Shown here: positions 1 through 8,962 of the stretch, piece by piece
Numbering within the stretch: position 1 is the stretch's first letter
Layout of the letters: each line of letters begins with the position of its first letter
Source of the DNA: Planctomycetota bacterium
Lineage (GTDB): Bacteria; Planctomycetota; UBA1135; JADKAF01
Direction of reading: 5' to 3'
NCBI GenBank assembly: GCA_016793245.1
Contig: JAEUHW010000026.1
Coordinates: forward strand, 28,236-92,235
DNA length: 64,000 bases
Made by a program: the position numbers and the translations under genes
Notes under the pieces: model-generated
What the model saw: the letters and a program-made list of their open reading frames with translations, nothing else
Told to the model about the DNA's origin: nothing
Database searches by the model: none

Positions 1-54
1 GCTTCCTCGACCAGACGCAGCCTCGCTGATGCCGCCACCGGAGCGAACGCGAGT

Positions 55-1233
55 TCAGGCCCCCGGCAGGAAGAAGCGCCCGTACTCCTGCTCGGCGTAG
101 CGATCGGTCATCCCGGCGACGTAGTCGCAGACCGCGCGGGGGACGCCGACTTCGCGGGCCCACTCCTCGTAGGTCGGAGGCATCGACGTGGGGTCGGCGA
201 CGTAGGACTCGAAGAGCACGCTGAGGATGCGCGTCGCGCGCGCCGCCATCTGGTTCAACCGATGATGGCGGTAGAAGGTGTGGAAGAGGAAGCGCTGCAG
301 CTCGAGGATCTCCGCGGCCATCTCGGGTGAGTTGGCGATCGCGGGCTCGCTCAGGCGCCGGGCCTCATCGGGGCTCTGCGGTGCGAGGCGCGCGAGCCGC
401 TGCGAGGAGTGCTGCACGAGGTCGCGGATGCAGAGGCGGATCAGCGCGCCGACGATCCGTCGGATGCGCATCGAGCCCGTCGCCGCGGGCTCGTGCTGGG
501 CCACGTGCTCGCTCGCGCGGCGCCAGAGCGCCAACTTCTCCAAGTCCTCGACCAGCAAGATGCGCGCGCGCAGGCCGTCATCGACGTCGTGGTGGTTGTA
601 GGCCGTCGAGTCGGCGAGGTCCATCACCTGCGCTTCGAGCATCGGCCCCGAGTGCGGATCGAACTCCGTCCCCTCGCGTTCGACGGGGCGCTTCAAGAGC
701 GCGTCGCGCACTTCGAAGCTCAAGTTCAATCCGCGCGAGCTCGCGCTGCGCCGCTCGAGCCAATCGACGACGCGCAGCGATTGCAGGTTGTGGCGGAAGC
801 CCCCGTGGTCCTTCATCAGGCGATGCAGCGCGTCCTCGCCGCGATGTCCGAACGGAGGATGGCCGAGGTCGTGCGCCAGCGTGATCGCTTCGACCAGCGT
901 CTCGTTGAGGCCCAGCGCGGAGGCGATGGAGCGCGCGACCTGCAGCGCCTCCAGCGTGTGCGTGAGGCGGCTGCGGTAGGCGTCGCCCTCGTGGTAGACG
1001 AAGACCTGTGTCTTGTACTGGAGGCGGCGGAACGCGTTGGAGTGGATGAGTCGATCGCGATCGCGCTCGAACGCGGTGCGAAGCTCATCCGGCTCCTCGG
1101 GGACGCGGCGACCGCGCGACCGCGAAGAGCGCACGGCGTAGGGCGATAGATCGCGTTCCTCGCGCTCTTCCTTGCGGCGGCGATCCCAGGGCGGGGCGAA
1201 CGACGGAGGAGGCTCTTGCGGATCGTGGTTCAT
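55..1233 (-). CDS. dgt: Deoxyguanosinetriphosphate triphosphohydrolase-like HD-domain protein
   Basis: A 392-residue HD-superfamily hydrolase that resembles dGTPases, which release triphosphate from dGTP to adjust dNTP pools. Visible marks are the N-terminal RDRLIHSNAFRRLQYKTQV segment typical of the family, a metal-binding set (RLTHTLE, then AHDLGHPPFGH, then DLADSTAYNHHDVDD), and a helical C-terminal half. Length and motif order fit the bacterial dGTPase-like (type 2) group. The frame stays open far upstream, but Met at 1233 (MNHDPQEPP) is preferred: it overlaps the stop of the upstream cytochrome gene by four bases (ATGA), and the residues before it are arginine-rich noise. The protein is probably cytosolic and translated by coupling to the gene upstream. 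Some members act on other dNTPs, so the exact substrate is inferred. Confidence 0.9.
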   Translation of the reverse strand: MNHDPQEPPPSFAPPWDRRRKEEREERDLSPYAVRSSRSRGRRVPEEPDELRTAFERDRDRLIHSNAFRRLQYKTQVFVYHEGDAYRSRLTHTLEALQVARSIASALGLNETLVEAITLAHDLGHPPFGHRGEDALHRLMKDHGGFRHNLQSLRVVDWLERRSASSRGLNLSFEVRDALLKRPVEREGTEFDPHSGPMLEAQVMDLADSTAYNHHDVDDGLRARILLVEDLEKLALWRRASEHVAQHEPAATGSMRIRRIVGALIRLCIRDLVQHSSQRLARLAPQSPDEARRLSEPAIANSPEMAAEILELQRFLFHTFYRHHRLNQMAARATRILSVLFESYVADPTSMPPTYEEWAREVGVPRAVCDYVAGMTDRYAEQEYGRFFLPGA

Positions 1234-2195
1234 CGCGGAGTGGAGAGCGCGGGCGCGCGCTCGGGGAGGAAGGGGAAGCTGCGCTCGCTGCCGAGAGAGC
1301 GGAGGAAGGCTTCGAGCGCGGCGAGCTCTTCGGGAGCGCGAGGTGCACTCGTCTCGTGCTGCGAGAGCACTTCGCGCAGCGTGCGCCAGCGCGGAGACGC
1401 GTACGGCGGGCGGAGCTCCAGGTCGCGCAGCGTGCTGCCGCCAACGACGGGGAACTCCGGCGCGGGATGACAGCGCGCGCAGCCGCTCGCGCCCTCGAAG
1501 TACTGCCGACCGCGCTGCTGGAGCTCGCTGAGCTCCGGCGACGCTCCCGCGCGGGCGCGATCGAACGCGGAGGGACCGCTGCGCTGGAGTGCCAGGAACA
1601 CGGCGAGGGCGCGCGCGGGTCCGCCGATCTCCTCGCTGCTCTCGTTCGCGGCGCTGCTCTCGGCGAAGGAGGCCAGCGCTCGATCCGCGGCGTTCGGCGC
1701 GGCGAAGAGCTCGTGCTCCGAGAGGATCGCGCGCGCGACGCGCGCCTCGAGCGTCGACCAACCTTCGGCGCTTCGATACGCCGCGCGCGCGGCGAGATCG
1801 AGCAGCGGCGGCACCGCGCCAGCGCCATCGCCGAAACCCCACTCCGGGACGTGGCAGCTCGCGCAGGTCCTGGCACCCGCGGTCCACGGCTCCAGGAAGA
1901 GCCGCGCACCGAGCGCTGCTTCGCGCGCGGAGAACGCCGGTGCTCCGGGGGGCAAGTAGCTTGGGGCCAACTCTGGCGCGGGAGCGAGCTGGGACCACTG
2001 CGCGGGCTCGGCCAGAGCGGACTCTCGCGAGACGGCCGACGCGCGCGGCGCGTTCTCCGACGTGCGCGGGGCGGAGCGCGTGATCGCGGTGCGCTTCGGC
2101 TCGCGGAACGCCGCCGCGTAGCCGAGCGCCGCCGCGAGGGCGTAGATCGACCACAAGGCGAGCAGCGCAGGCGGAACGCGCGGGAGGATACGCAT
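1230..2195 (-). CDS. Membrane-anchored diheme cytochrome c (cytochrome c peroxidase/MauG-like)
   Basis: A 321-residue protein with an uncleaved-looking N-terminal membrane segment (about residues 9-29) followed by two c-type heme-binding sites, CASCH near residue 111 and CARCH near residue 239. The context LFLEPWTAGARTCASCH and GFGDG, and the later GRQYFEGASGCARCHPAPEF, are the arrangement of diheme cytochrome c peroxidase/MauG-family proteins. These act in the periplasm, reducing peroxide or oxidising partner proteins. It is at the short end for the family, and I cannot identify the distal axial ligands with certainty, so peroxidase activity is not assured. Its stop overlaps the start of the dGTPase-like gene (ATGA), so the two are expressed together. 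No functional link between them is obvious. A strong hairpin lies just upstream of the start. Confidence 0.75.
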   Translation of the reverse strand: MRILPRVPPALLALWSIYALAAALGYAAAFREPKRTAITRSAPRTSENAPRASAVSRESALAEPAQWSQLAPAPELAPSYLPPGAPAFSAREAALGARLFLEPWTAGARTCASCHVPEWGFGDGAGAVPPLLDLAARAAYRSAEGWSTLEARVARAILSEHELFAAPNAADRALASFAESSAANESSEEIGGPARALAVFLALQRSGPSAFDRARAGASPELSELQQRGRQYFEGASGCARCHPAPEFPVVGGSTLRDLELRPPYASPRWRTLREVLSQHETSAPRAPEELAALEAFLRSLGSERSFPFLPERAPALSTPR

Positions 2196-2265
2196 GCGCA
2201 GGGGATCCTAACCGCAGCGCGCGCGCATCCGAGACTCTCGGACCTGCGTTCCCCTGGAACGAACG

Positions 2266-2293
2266 CGGGTCGCACCGGAGGAGGTGCGACCCG
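2266..2293 (-). terminator. Perfect 11-bp stem-loop between the LON-domain gene and the cytochrome gene
   Basis: The arms CGGGTCGCACC (2266-2276) and GGTGCGACCCG (2283-2293) are exact reverse complements around a six-base loop. The hairpin sits about 60 bases after the stop of the minus-strand LON-domain gene and about 70 bases before the start of the cytochrome gene. It could end transcription of the first gene or structure the leader of the second. There is no clear T-run on either side, so intrinsic termination is not proven. Confidence 0.45.
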
Positions 2294-2356
2294 ATCGCGG
2301 GCGCTCCCGGCGCATGGCCAGGAGCACGAGAAGTGTTCGGTGGAGTGGCTCGCTCG

Positions 2357-2731
2357 CTAGCCAGCGCGCGGTGCGCGGTGCGCGACCGGCGCCGCGACGC
2401 TCTCGGCGATGCCGTGCAGCACGCCGTCTTCGCCGATCTCGATCGAGGAGAGCTGGATCGCTTCCGAGCCCTCGACGACGACCACGGCGCGATCTCCTTC
2501 GTAAGGCAGGACGGCGATGCGAGCGATGACGCCGCGCGTGCGCACGGCGGCGGGAGTCGGGGTGTCCGAGATGTTGCGGTCCCAGGTCACCAAGGCGACC
2601 ACGTCGCGCGGGGTCGGCGCATGGGTGCGGAGGCGCTCGATGTAGGCGCGGTCGCTTTCGACGACGGCTTCGCAGCCGGGGAAGAGCGGGCTGCCTTCGA
2701 GCGGAACGATGGGGATTCGGAGCGAACGCAT
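2357..2731 (-). CDS. Stand-alone LON N-terminal (substrate-binding-like) domain protein
   Basis: A 124-residue protein consisting only of something like the first subdomain of the Lon protease N-terminal domain. It starts RIPIVPLEGSPLFPG, continues with a segment about handling and vetoing (VALVTWDRNISDTPTPAAV), then RTRGVIARIAVLPYEGDRA and VVVEGSEAIQL, which match the Lon beta-barrel pattern of FPG, then D/E-P-x-D, then G-x-A-x-I, then V-x-G. There is no AAA+ or protease part. Met at 2731 is chosen because the homology begins directly after it; an upstream Met at 2782 only adds a basic, unrelated stretch. Stand-alone LON-domain proteins are known but mostly uncharacterised. A complete lon gene lies at 51.4 kb. 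Function is unknown; a role in binding unfolded or tagged proteins is only a guess. Confidence 0.7.
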   Translation of the reverse strand: MRSLRIPIVPLEGSPLFPGCEAVVESDRAYIERLRTHAPTPRDVVALVTWDRNISDTPTPAAVRTRGVIARIAVLPYEGDRAVVVVEGSEAIQLSSIEIGEDGVLHGIAESVAAPVAHRAPRAG

Positions 2732-3114
2732 CTCGATCACCTCGCGGAGTTCTGTGTCAGCTCGTCGTCGATGCGCGTGCACTGCCGAAGTTGGTGTCGC
2801 GGTGCGGAACGGCGTCGAACGCGATCGAGCTGGCAGACCATCGGGCGAGATCTGCGGGAGCTTGAGCGCGACTTTCGCGACGCGGGAGCCGAGCTCCTCG
2901 GTGGCGGATGACGCGCGGCTCCAGCGGATCCGTCGCGGGTGCGCTGATCGGGAAGAAGAGCGCGAAAGCGGGCGCGCGAGTTCTCAAAAAAAACGGCGCT
3001 GACTCCGGAGGGCCCAGGCAGCGAGCGCGCATCACTCGAGCGCGAGCGGCAAGGCCGTCGGGCGCCGCTCCGCCATACGAGCGCGGGCCGTGAGCCCGAA
3101 TTCAGCCCGGCCTC
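2732..3114. other. Gap without a supported gene
   Basis: About 380 bases between the LON-domain gene and the THUMP-like methyltransferase. Short frames exist on both strands, but they are arginine- or serine-rich and show no family signal or convincing start. It would contain the promoter of the LON-domain gene. I see no RNA gene or repeat. Confidence 0.5.
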
Positions 3115-4299
3115 TCAGGCCTTCGCCATGACCTCGCTCACGAGGAGCGCGAGGTGGGACTCGCCCTGGCGAGTCACGATGAGCGTGCCCTCGCCCGGGC
3201 AATCGCTCTGCAGGGCGCGGCGCAGCGTGTCGGCGTCGGACGGGTGGCCGCGCTTCTTCACCACGAGACGCCCGATGTCGTGCTTCTTCAGCAGCGCGCG
3301 GACCTTCCGCGTGTCCATCGGCGAGATGCCGAGGATCTCGAACGGGCGGAGGAAGGGCGTGCTCTTCGGCAGCGGGCCGTGCACGAAGGCGATCTCGGGA
3401 TCGAGCAGGGAGAGACCGGCGGGGGCCGCGAGGAGCGCCAGCAGCCCGGAGCGGATCAGCGCCGCATCGGGCTCGAGGATGAACGAACCGACCTCGGGCT
3501 CGCGCTCGACGAGCGGCGGGAGCTGCGCGGGATCGCCCTCGATCGTGATCGGACCACTGTCCTTCAAGATGGTCGCGCGCCGCGTGCCTCGCCGCAGCGA
3601 GCCGAACCAGAGGACGAGCTCCTTGCACTCGCGCTTGTGGCTCAGGAACTCCGCTTCGTAGGGCACGCCGGCCGGAGCGATCTCCTCCGGCTCGATGCCC
3701 GGCGCGGCCTTGATCGCGACGTTGATATAGCGCTGCACCAGATCGACGAAGGTCGTCGGCGACGGAGACCACTCCTCCGGATCGCGCGTCCGGCGGCGCC
3801 CTTCGCGCCGGGCCGGGTCGAGGAAGAGGCCTTCGGCGGGCGGGGCGATGCGCTCGACCTCCGCCGACCAGAAGTGAGCGAAGCGCACGCCGTGGACGGC
3901 GGCGTTCGCTTTCGCGAAGAGCACGCGAGCGGGATCCGCGTCGGCCGCCAGGACCTCGGTGTGGCGTGCGATGGCGATGGCGTCGGAGCCGATCCCGCAG
4001 CAGGGGTCGAACACCGAGGCGAGCCCTTTCATGCGCTCGGCGTGATAGGCCGCCGTCGCGTCGGAGGAGGCGACCTCGAGAGCGTCGCGCGTGAAGTACA
4101 TCTTCGGCGCGAGGGCGAACTTGGCGCAGGCCCGGCGGCGCAGCTCGGCGAGCTCGCCCGCGGCGGTCGCGAGCTTGGTCGGCAGGAAGTTCCGGAGCTT
4201 CGTCTGGAGCGCGAGCGCGTCCTCTTGCTCCATCGCGAGGAGCTCGAGGAGGCTCTCCACTTCCTCGGACACGAGCTTCCTGGCGATCGCGAAATCCAT
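3115..4299 (-). CDS. Class I SAM-dependent methyltransferase with THUMP-like C-terminal domain
   Basis: A 394-residue protein with an N-terminal helical region, then a Rossmann methyltransferase core. Motif I is VFDPCCGIGSDAIAIA, followed by the acidic AADADP that holds the SAM ribose and LFLDPARR at the motif IV position. The C-terminal part (ending PSDADTLRRAL... GEGTLIVTR) is the pattern of the THUMP-like domain found in a conserved bacterial methyltransferase family whose substrate is unknown; RNA is likely by analogy with THUMP proteins. The start at 4299 (MDFAIARKL) is chosen because the protein becomes hydrophobic-helical there. In-frame sequence further upstream looks non-coding. It stands alone, with gaps on both sides. 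Confidence 0.8.
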   Translation of the reverse strand: MDFAIARKLVSEEVESLLELLAMEQEDALALQTKLRNFLPTKLATAAGELAELRRRACAKFALAPKMYFTRDALEVASSDATAAYHAERMKGLASVFDPCCGIGSDAIAIARHTEVLAADADPARVLFAKANAAVHGVRFAHFWSAEVERIAPPAEGLFLDPARREGRRRTRDPEEWSPSPTTFVDLVQRYINVAIKAAPGIEPEEIAPAGVPYEAEFLSHKRECKELVLWFGSLRRGTRRATILKDSGPITIEGDPAQLPPLVEREPEVGSFILEPDAALIRSGLLALLAAPAGLSLLDPEIAFVHGPLPKSTPFLRPFEILGISPMDTRKVRALLKKHDIGRLVVKKRGHPSDADTLRRALQSDCPGEGTLIVTRQGESHLALLVSEVMAKA

Positions 4300-4685
4300 C
4301 CGGGTGGGTTCGAGCTCGTGAACGGGGCGTGGGGACCGCGGGCATTCCATCCCATCTCGCGCGGGTTTGCAATCGCGCCCGGAGGCCCCTGGCTCGCCGA
4401 CCTGGGCACGCACCGCCGTCCTTCGCGGGCGCCTCGTGCCATGAGCTCCAGCGAATCCTCCGCCCAAGAGAACCGTCGCCCCGAGGCGGCGCGTTGCTGC
4501 GGCTCGCGATCCCGACGCGGCTCGTCCCCACGGCGCTCTGCTTCGCGCTCGCGACGAGCGCGTTCCATCACGTCCGCTTCGGTCTCCGCGAAGCTCTCGA
4601 TCCGGAGGGCGAAGCTATGCGCTGAGAAATTCCTGGTCGCGCAGGAGCGCTCGACCGAGTTCGCCCGTAGGTCTGGACGGGATGT
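4300..4685. other. Gap without a supported gene
   Basis: About 390 bases upstream of the THUMP-like methyltransferase gene. All frames are arginine- or proline-rich translations of GC-rich DNA with no recognisable domain. The methyltransferase promoter must lie here. No hairpin or RNA gene stands out. Confidence 0.45.
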
Positions 4686-5093
4686 TCACGCATCCCTGGG
4701 AGGCACGTGGCCCTGGCCGGGGCGTTCCCGGTTCGGGGCCACGTTTCTTTTCACGCGCGCTTCGACGCGCCTTCCGGCATCGGTCGCGGTGGCTCTCTCG
4801 GTCTCCCGCGGCGATGCTGATTCGATCGTGGCTGGTTCGATCGCGGCCGGTTCGATCGCGGCCGGTGCGATCACGGCGGAAGCGTTCACGGCGGAAGCGT
4901 TCACCTGCGGAGCGCACGGCTCCGTTCCGGGCTCGTGCGCCATCGGCTGCACGAAGCGCTCTCTGGCATGCGCGACGTCGCTCTCGGACCAGAGCAGAGG
5001 GCGCAAGAGAGCGCTGATGGAGATCGCAGCCGCGAGCGCGACGAGCACGCGGGAGGACTTGCTCCGCGGGCTCGCGCTAGGAGAAGGGCGCAT
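4686..5093 (-). CDS. Hypothetical small membrane-anchored protein with pentapeptide-like repeats
   Basis: A possible 135-residue protein. The N-terminus has basic residues followed by a hydrophobic helix (about 16-34, VLVALAAAISISALLRPLLW), consistent with a membrane anchor or an uncleaved signal. After it comes an acidic stretch and then five-residue repeats of the type NASAV, IAPAA, IEPAA, IEPAT, which are encoded by a 15-bp tandem DNA repeat. The tail is charged and proline-rich. No homology is recognised. It could be a genuine low-complexity exported protein, or a frame opened by the repeat. The coding call rests only on the membrane helix and the sensible start. Confidence 0.45.
   Translation of the reverse strand: MRPSPSASPRSKSSRVLVALAAAISISALLRPLLWSESDVAHARERFVQPMAHEPGTEPCAPQVNASAVNASAVIAPAAIEPAAIEPATIESASPRETERATATDAGRRVEARVKRNVAPNRERPGQGHVPPRDA
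4819..4908. repeat. Six tandem 15-bp units
   Basis: Six consecutive 15-bp units. Units 2 and 3 are identical (GGTTCGATCGCGGCC), units 1 and 4 differ slightly, and units 5 and 6 share GAAGCGTTCAC. Because 15 is a multiple of three, the array keeps the reading frame of the small minus-strand gene and encodes five-residue repeats. Copy number is likely to vary between strains. Confidence 0.85.
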
Positions 5094-5265
5094 GGGAAGG
5101 GGGGACGCGCGTCGCTCGTGGGGGGAGCGCGGCGTTCGAAGCTCTGTCGGGAAGCAGGTCGCGCTCAGGAGTGCGCGCGACGCTCGAGGAATCGTAGCCG
5201 CGGTCTTCGATGGGCCCAGGTGAATTCGGAAGGGCCGCTCGTGCGGCGACGAAACGCCGCGCCTC

Positions 5266-6504
5266 TCAGTGCCCGAGCACGCCGAGCTTCCGTCCGACCG
5301 CGGTGAAGGCGCGGATCGCGTGCTCGAGCTCCGGCTGCGTGTGAGCCGCCGAGATCTGGCAGCGCAGACGCGCTTCGCCTTGCGGCACGACCGGATACCA
5401 GAGCCCCTTCACGTACACGTTCTCCTCGAGGAGCGCCTTCGCGAAGTCCTGCGCGACGGCGGCTTCGCCGAGCATCACCGGCACGATCGGATGCGAGCCC
5501 TCGAGCGTGGTGAAGCCCGCCGCCTCGATGCCGTGGCGGAAGAACGCGGTGTTCTTGCGCGAGCTCTCGACGATGCCGGGGTCCTGCTCGATCAGGTCGA
5601 TCGCGGCGATGGTCGCGCCGACGATCGCGGGCGGCAGCGAGTTCGAGAAGGTGTAGGGGCGACCTTTCTGGCGCAGGAAATCGACCAGGTTCTTCTTGCC
5701 GGCGATGTAGCCGCCGGCGGCGCCGCCGAGTGCCTTGCCGAGCGTGCCGGTCAAGATGTCGATCTGGCCGTGCAGGCCGAAGAGCTCCGGCGTGCCGCGG
5801 CCCGTCGGGCCGACCGGGCCGGTCGCATGCGAGTCATCGACCATGACCAACGCGCCGTGCCGACGCGCGATGGCGTACAGGCGATCGAGCGGCACGATGT
5901 CGCCTTCCATGGAGAAGACGCCGTCGGTCACGACGATGCGGAAGCGATAGCCCGCGCCGTCATCCGCTGCGAGCAGCTCCTCCAGGTGCGCGAGGTCCAT
6001 GTGACGGTAGGCGCGCAAGTCGCAGCCCTTGGCGATCTGCCGACAGAGGCGGATGCCGTCGATGATGGACGCGTGGTTCAGGCGATCGGAGTAGATCGCG
6101 TCCTTGTAGCTGCCGGCCGGCGCGCCGAAGTCGTTCGCGAGCAGCGCGTTGAAGACGCCTTCGTTCGCCGCCCAGCACGAGGAGAACAGGATCGTGTCCT
6201 CGGCGCCGAGGAAGCGCGCGAGGCGCCGCTCGAGCTCGAGGTGCAAGTCCTGCGTGCCGCAGAGGAAGCGCACCGAGGCGAGCCCGTAACCGAAGCGCTT
6301 CGTGGCTTCGATCGACGCTTCGATCAGCTTCGGGTGGTTCGCGAGCCCCAAGTAGTTGTTCGCCGCGAGCATCACCATGTCGCGGCCGAGGACGCGGGCG
6401 TGGCCGCCGGTCGGTCCGCTGAGCGGCGTCTCGTACTTGAAGGTCTTCTGCTGGTGCGCGAGCGCGAGCTCGCGATCGATCGAGGCGTAGAGGTCGGCGG
6501 ACAT
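5266..6504 (-). CDS. kbl: Glycine C-acetyltransferase (2-amino-3-ketobutyrate CoA ligase)
   Basis: A 412-residue PLP enzyme of the alpha-oxoamine synthase family. It splits 2-amino-3-ketobutyrate with CoA into glycine and acetyl-CoA, the second step of threonine breakdown. Family marks include the N-terminal [12 protein letters not shown], the histidine-rich [12 protein letters not shown], the PLP-ring aspartate/histidine in [11 protein letters not shown], and the PLP lysine in [13 protein letters not shown] (Lys257). Length matches E. coli Kbl (about 398). It lies 34 bases downstream of tdh on the same strand, which is the classical tdh-kbl pairing and separates it from biotin (BioF) or heme (HemA) relatives. 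The protein is cytosolic. I see no truncation or missing residue. Confidence 0.93.
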   Translation of the reverse strand: MSADLYASIDRELALAHQQKTFKYETPLSGPTGGHARVLGRDMVMLAANNYLGLANHPKLIEASIEATKRFGYGLASVRFLCGTQDLHLELERRLARFLGAEDTILFSSCWAANEGVFNALLANDFGAPAGSYKDAIYSDRLNHASIIDGIRLCRQIAKGCDLRAYRHMDLAHLEELLAADDGAGYRFRIVVTDGVFSMEGDIVPLDRLYAIARRHGALVMVDDSHATGPVGPTGRGTPELFGLHGQIDILTGTLGKALGGAAGGYIAGKKNLVDFLRQKGRPYTFSNSLPPAIVGATIAAIDLIEQDPGIVESSRKNTAFFRHGIEAAGFTTLEGSHPIVPVMLGEAAVAQDFAKALLEENVYVKGLWYPVVPQGEARLRCQISAAHTQPELEHAIRAFTAVGRKLGVLGH

Positions 6505-6538
6505 CGAGCGGGAGCTCCGGCAGCGGTGGGGAGGAGGA

Positions 6539-7753
6539 TCAGCCGGAAAGGCCGTTCGGGTACATCACGACCTTCAGGCCCGCGCCGCGATTGATCGCGT
6601 CGAAGCCCTGGCCGTGCTGCTCGAGAGAGAGGTCGGGGTGCGTGACGATGCGCTGGAGCTTCTCGCGCAGGCCCGAGCGCTGCGACGCGATCAGGTCGAG
6701 CATGAAGTACCAGGTGGAGTACATGCGCCGGCCGATGACGCCTCGCAGCGTGATGCCCTTGAAGATCACGCGGCGCGAGAAGTCGAGCTTCATCTCGCCG
6801 TTCGGCAGGCCGAGCAGCGCCATCTCGCCGCCCATGCGCAGGATGTCGAAGGCGTCCTCGTAGGCGCGGTAGGAGCCCGACATCTCGATCACGGCATCCA
6901 CGCCGCCGTGGGGCTGCGCGAGCGCGACCTTCTTGAACTCGGCGTGCTGCGCCGGGTCGGCCACATCGAAGACGTGATCCGCGCCGAGCTCCTTCGCGAG
7001 CTTCAGGCGCTGCTGCACGAGCTCCGAGCCGAAGCCCGCCTTCGGATTCGCGGCATCGGTCACCAGGATGTTGCTCGCGCCGATGGTGCGCAGGAACGCG
7101 ACCGCGGCGAGGCCGATCGGACCGGCGCCGAGCACGGCGACCGAGTGCGCCGTCGCGGTGATCGACTGCACGGTGTGCGCGGCGTTGCCGATCGCGTCGA
7201 GGAACGCCGCGATCTGCGGCGGGACCTTCGAGGTGTCGCGGTCGCGGCCGAGCAGGATCACGTTGCTCTCGGGCAGCACGACGTACTGCGCGAAGCAGCC
7301 GTCGTCGTGCAGGCCTTTGATGCGCGTCTCGGTGCAGACGTGCGCATTGCCGGTGCGGCAGGCGTAGCAGCGGCCGCACACGAGATGCATCTCCGCCGTC
7401 ACGTAGTCGCCCGGGCGCAGCGAGGTCACGCCGGACCCGACCGACTCGACCGTGCCGCAGAACTCGTGCCCGATCACGACCGGCTGGTACGCGCCGGTCT
7501 TCGGCTTCATCGCGGCGATGGTGCCGTGCTCCGAGTTGAAGATGTGCTTGTCGGTGCCGCAGATCGCCGTCGCCCACACCTTGATGCGGACATCGGTCTC
7601 GGACTGGAGGCTCGGCACGGGGCGGCGGGTGAGCAACACGCCCGGCTCTTCCAGGCGCTCCTTCACGAGGCAGGTCATGCTTCCCGGTAGAGCTACGGTG
7701 CCGGCGTTCTGCATGGGCGGGATCTCGGCGGTCGGGGCCAGGGTGCGGGACAT
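6539..7753 (-). CDS. tdh: L-threonine 3-dehydrogenase (zinc-dependent, MDR family)
   Basis: A 404-residue medium-chain dehydrogenase that oxidises L-threonine to 2-amino-3-ketobutyrate using NAD+. Seen are the catalytic-zinc cysteine in ICGTDKHIF and the [15 protein letters not shown] block, the structural-zinc cysteines in [15 protein letters not shown], the Rossmann glycine motif [11 protein letters not shown], and the TDH-typical GRRMYSTWY near the C-terminus. At 404 residues it exceeds E. coli Tdh (341). About 30 residues are extra at the N-terminus if Met 7753 is used; Met 7714 and Met 7678 are alternative starts closer to the conserved region. It precedes kbl by 34 bases, so the two form an operon that converts threonine to glycine and acetyl-CoA. 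Confidence 0.9.
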   Translation of the reverse strand: MSRTLAPTAEIPPMQNAGTVALPGSMTCLVKERLEEPGVLLTRRPVPSLQSETDVRIKVWATAICGTDKHIFNSEHGTIAAMKPKTGAYQPVVIGHEFCGTVESVGSGVTSLRPGDYVTAEMHLVCGRCYACRTGNAHVCTETRIKGLHDDGCFAQYVVLPESNVILLGRDRDTSKVPPQIAAFLDAIGNAAHTVQSITATAHSVAVLGAGPIGLAAVAFLRTIGASNILVTDAANPKAGFGSELVQQRLKLAKELGADHVFDVADPAQHAEFKKVALAQPHGGVDAVIEMSGSYRAYEDAFDILRMGGEMALLGLPNGEMKLDFSRRVIFKGITLRGVIGRRMYSTWYFMLDLIASQRSGLREKLQRIVTHPDLSLEQHGQGFDAINRGAGLKVVMYPNGLSG

Positions 7754-7977
7754 GGAGGCGGAGCGGCGTGGTCCGGAGAAATGGCGGAGCAGCCTAGCCA
7801 AAGGGGGGGCGCTCCGCCAGCGCGCCGCGGCGTCTCTGCGGCGCGGCGCGAGGCTCCTTCTCGGTCGGACCGGCCGGCGTTCAAGCCGCTCCCCCAACCT
7901 GCCGAAGCAGGTGGGGCTCGACCGCGGCGTGGCGTACGCTACGCACACGCGCGGGACGAACCGCGCGGAGGAGAATC

Positions 7978-8922
7978 ATGGCTACGTACCTGGTCACCGG
8001 CGGAGCCGGTTTCATCGGATCCCACCTGGTCGACGAGATCGTGCGCCGCGGCGGCCACGTCCGCGTGCTCGATGACTTCTCGACGGGGCGCGCCGAGAAC
8101 CTCGCGCATCACGGGGAGCGCGTGGAGATCGTCCGCGGCGACATCCGCGACCTGCGCGCCGTGATGGGCGCCGTCGACGGCGTCGACTACGTCCTGCACC
8201 AAGCGGCGATCCCTTCGGTCTCGCGCTCGGTCGAGGATCCTCTGACCTCGAACTCCGCCAACGTCGACGGCACGCTCAATCTCCTGTGGGCCGCGAAGCA
8301 CCACAAGGTGAAGCGCTTCGTCTACGCGGCGTCGTCCTCGGCGTACGGCGAGACGCCCGAGCTCCCGAAGGTCGAGACGATGCGCGAGGGGCCGATCTCG
8401 CCCTATGGCGTCACGAAGTTCGTCGGCGAGCTCTACTGCAAGAGCTTCGCGCTCTGCTACGGCCTGCACACCGTCGCGCTGCGCTACTTCAACGTCTTCG
8501 GCCCGCGCCAGGTCTTCGATAGCCCGTACACGGGTGTCATCGCGATCTTCGCGAACCTCCTGCTCGACGGGAAGCGCCCGAAGATCTTCGGCGATGGCGA
8601 GCACACGCGCGACTTCAACTACATCGCCAACACCGTGCAGGCGAACCTGCGCGCGTGCGAGGCCGACGTCCCGCCCGGCAGCATGTACAACATCGCCGGC
8701 GGCAAGCGCATCTCGCTGAACGAGCTGGTCGAGATCCTGCGCGAGCTCACCGGCAGCGATCTCGAGCCCATCTACGCGCCGGAGCGCGCGGGCGACATCA
8801 AGCACTCGCTGGCCGACATCACCCGCGCGAAGAACGAGCTCGGCTACAAGCCGAGCGTCGACGTGCGCGAGGGACTCGCGCGAACGGTCGAGTGGTACAA
8901 GGGGCTGCGCGTTCGCGTCTGA
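7978..8922 (+). CDS. NAD-dependent sugar-nucleotide epimerase/dehydratase (UDP-glucose 4-epimerase-like)
   Basis: A 314-residue extended short-chain dehydrogenase. The NAD-binding motif VTGGAGFIGSH is at the N-terminus, DDFSTGR follows as in GalE/WbpP-type enzymes, and the catalytic set appears as SSSAYG and YGVTK. The region RYFNVFGPRQ and the late DFNYI segment are the sugar-nucleotide-binding signature of UDP-hexose 4-epimerases. It probably interconverts UDP-glucose/galactose or their N-acetyl forms to supply envelope polysaccharide. A good ribosome-binding site (GGAGGAG at about 7967-7973) lies ahead of Met 7978. It is divergent from tdh-kbl, with 224 bases between that probably hold both promoters. 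Confidence 0.88.
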   Translation: MATYLVTGGAGFIGSHLVDEIVRRGGHVRVLDDFSTGRAENLAHHGERVEIVRGDIRDLRAVMGAVDGVDYVLHQAAIPSVSRSVEDPLTSNSANVDGTLNLLWAAKHHKVKRFVYAASSSAYGETPELPKVETMREGPISPYGVTKFVGELYCKSFALCYGLHTVALRYFNVFGPRQVFDSPYTGVIAIFANLLLDGKRPKIFGDGEHTRDFNYIANTVQANLRACEADVPPGSMYNIAGGKRISLNELVEILRELTGSDLEPIYAPERAGDIKHSLADITRAKNELGYKPSVDVREGLARTVEWYKGLRVRV

Positions 8923-8941
8923 TCCGCACGCGATGACGCGG

Positions 8942-8958
8942 GCGCAGCGACGCTGCGC
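8942..8958. terminator. Short GC hairpin between convergent genes
   Basis: GCGCAGCG and CGCTGCGC are exact inverted arms separated by one base. They lie between the stop of the epimerase gene and the stop of the minus-strand gene that ends at 8963. The position suits a bidirectional terminator. The stem is short once a real loop is allowed, and no T-run is present. Confidence 0.35.
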
Positions 8959-8962
8959 GCGC

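Noticed and set aside
55..2154. A single 699-codon minus-strand frame covering dGTPase and the region upstream
   Set aside because: Its first 300 codons are arginine-rich and lie antiphase to the cytochrome gene, which has heme motifs and a signal. The dGTPase starts at 1233 with an ATGA overlap.
2908..3093. Small plus-strand frame with glycine-rich start
   Set aside because: Low-complexity, basic and without a ribosome-binding site; antisense frames are equally open because of the GC content.
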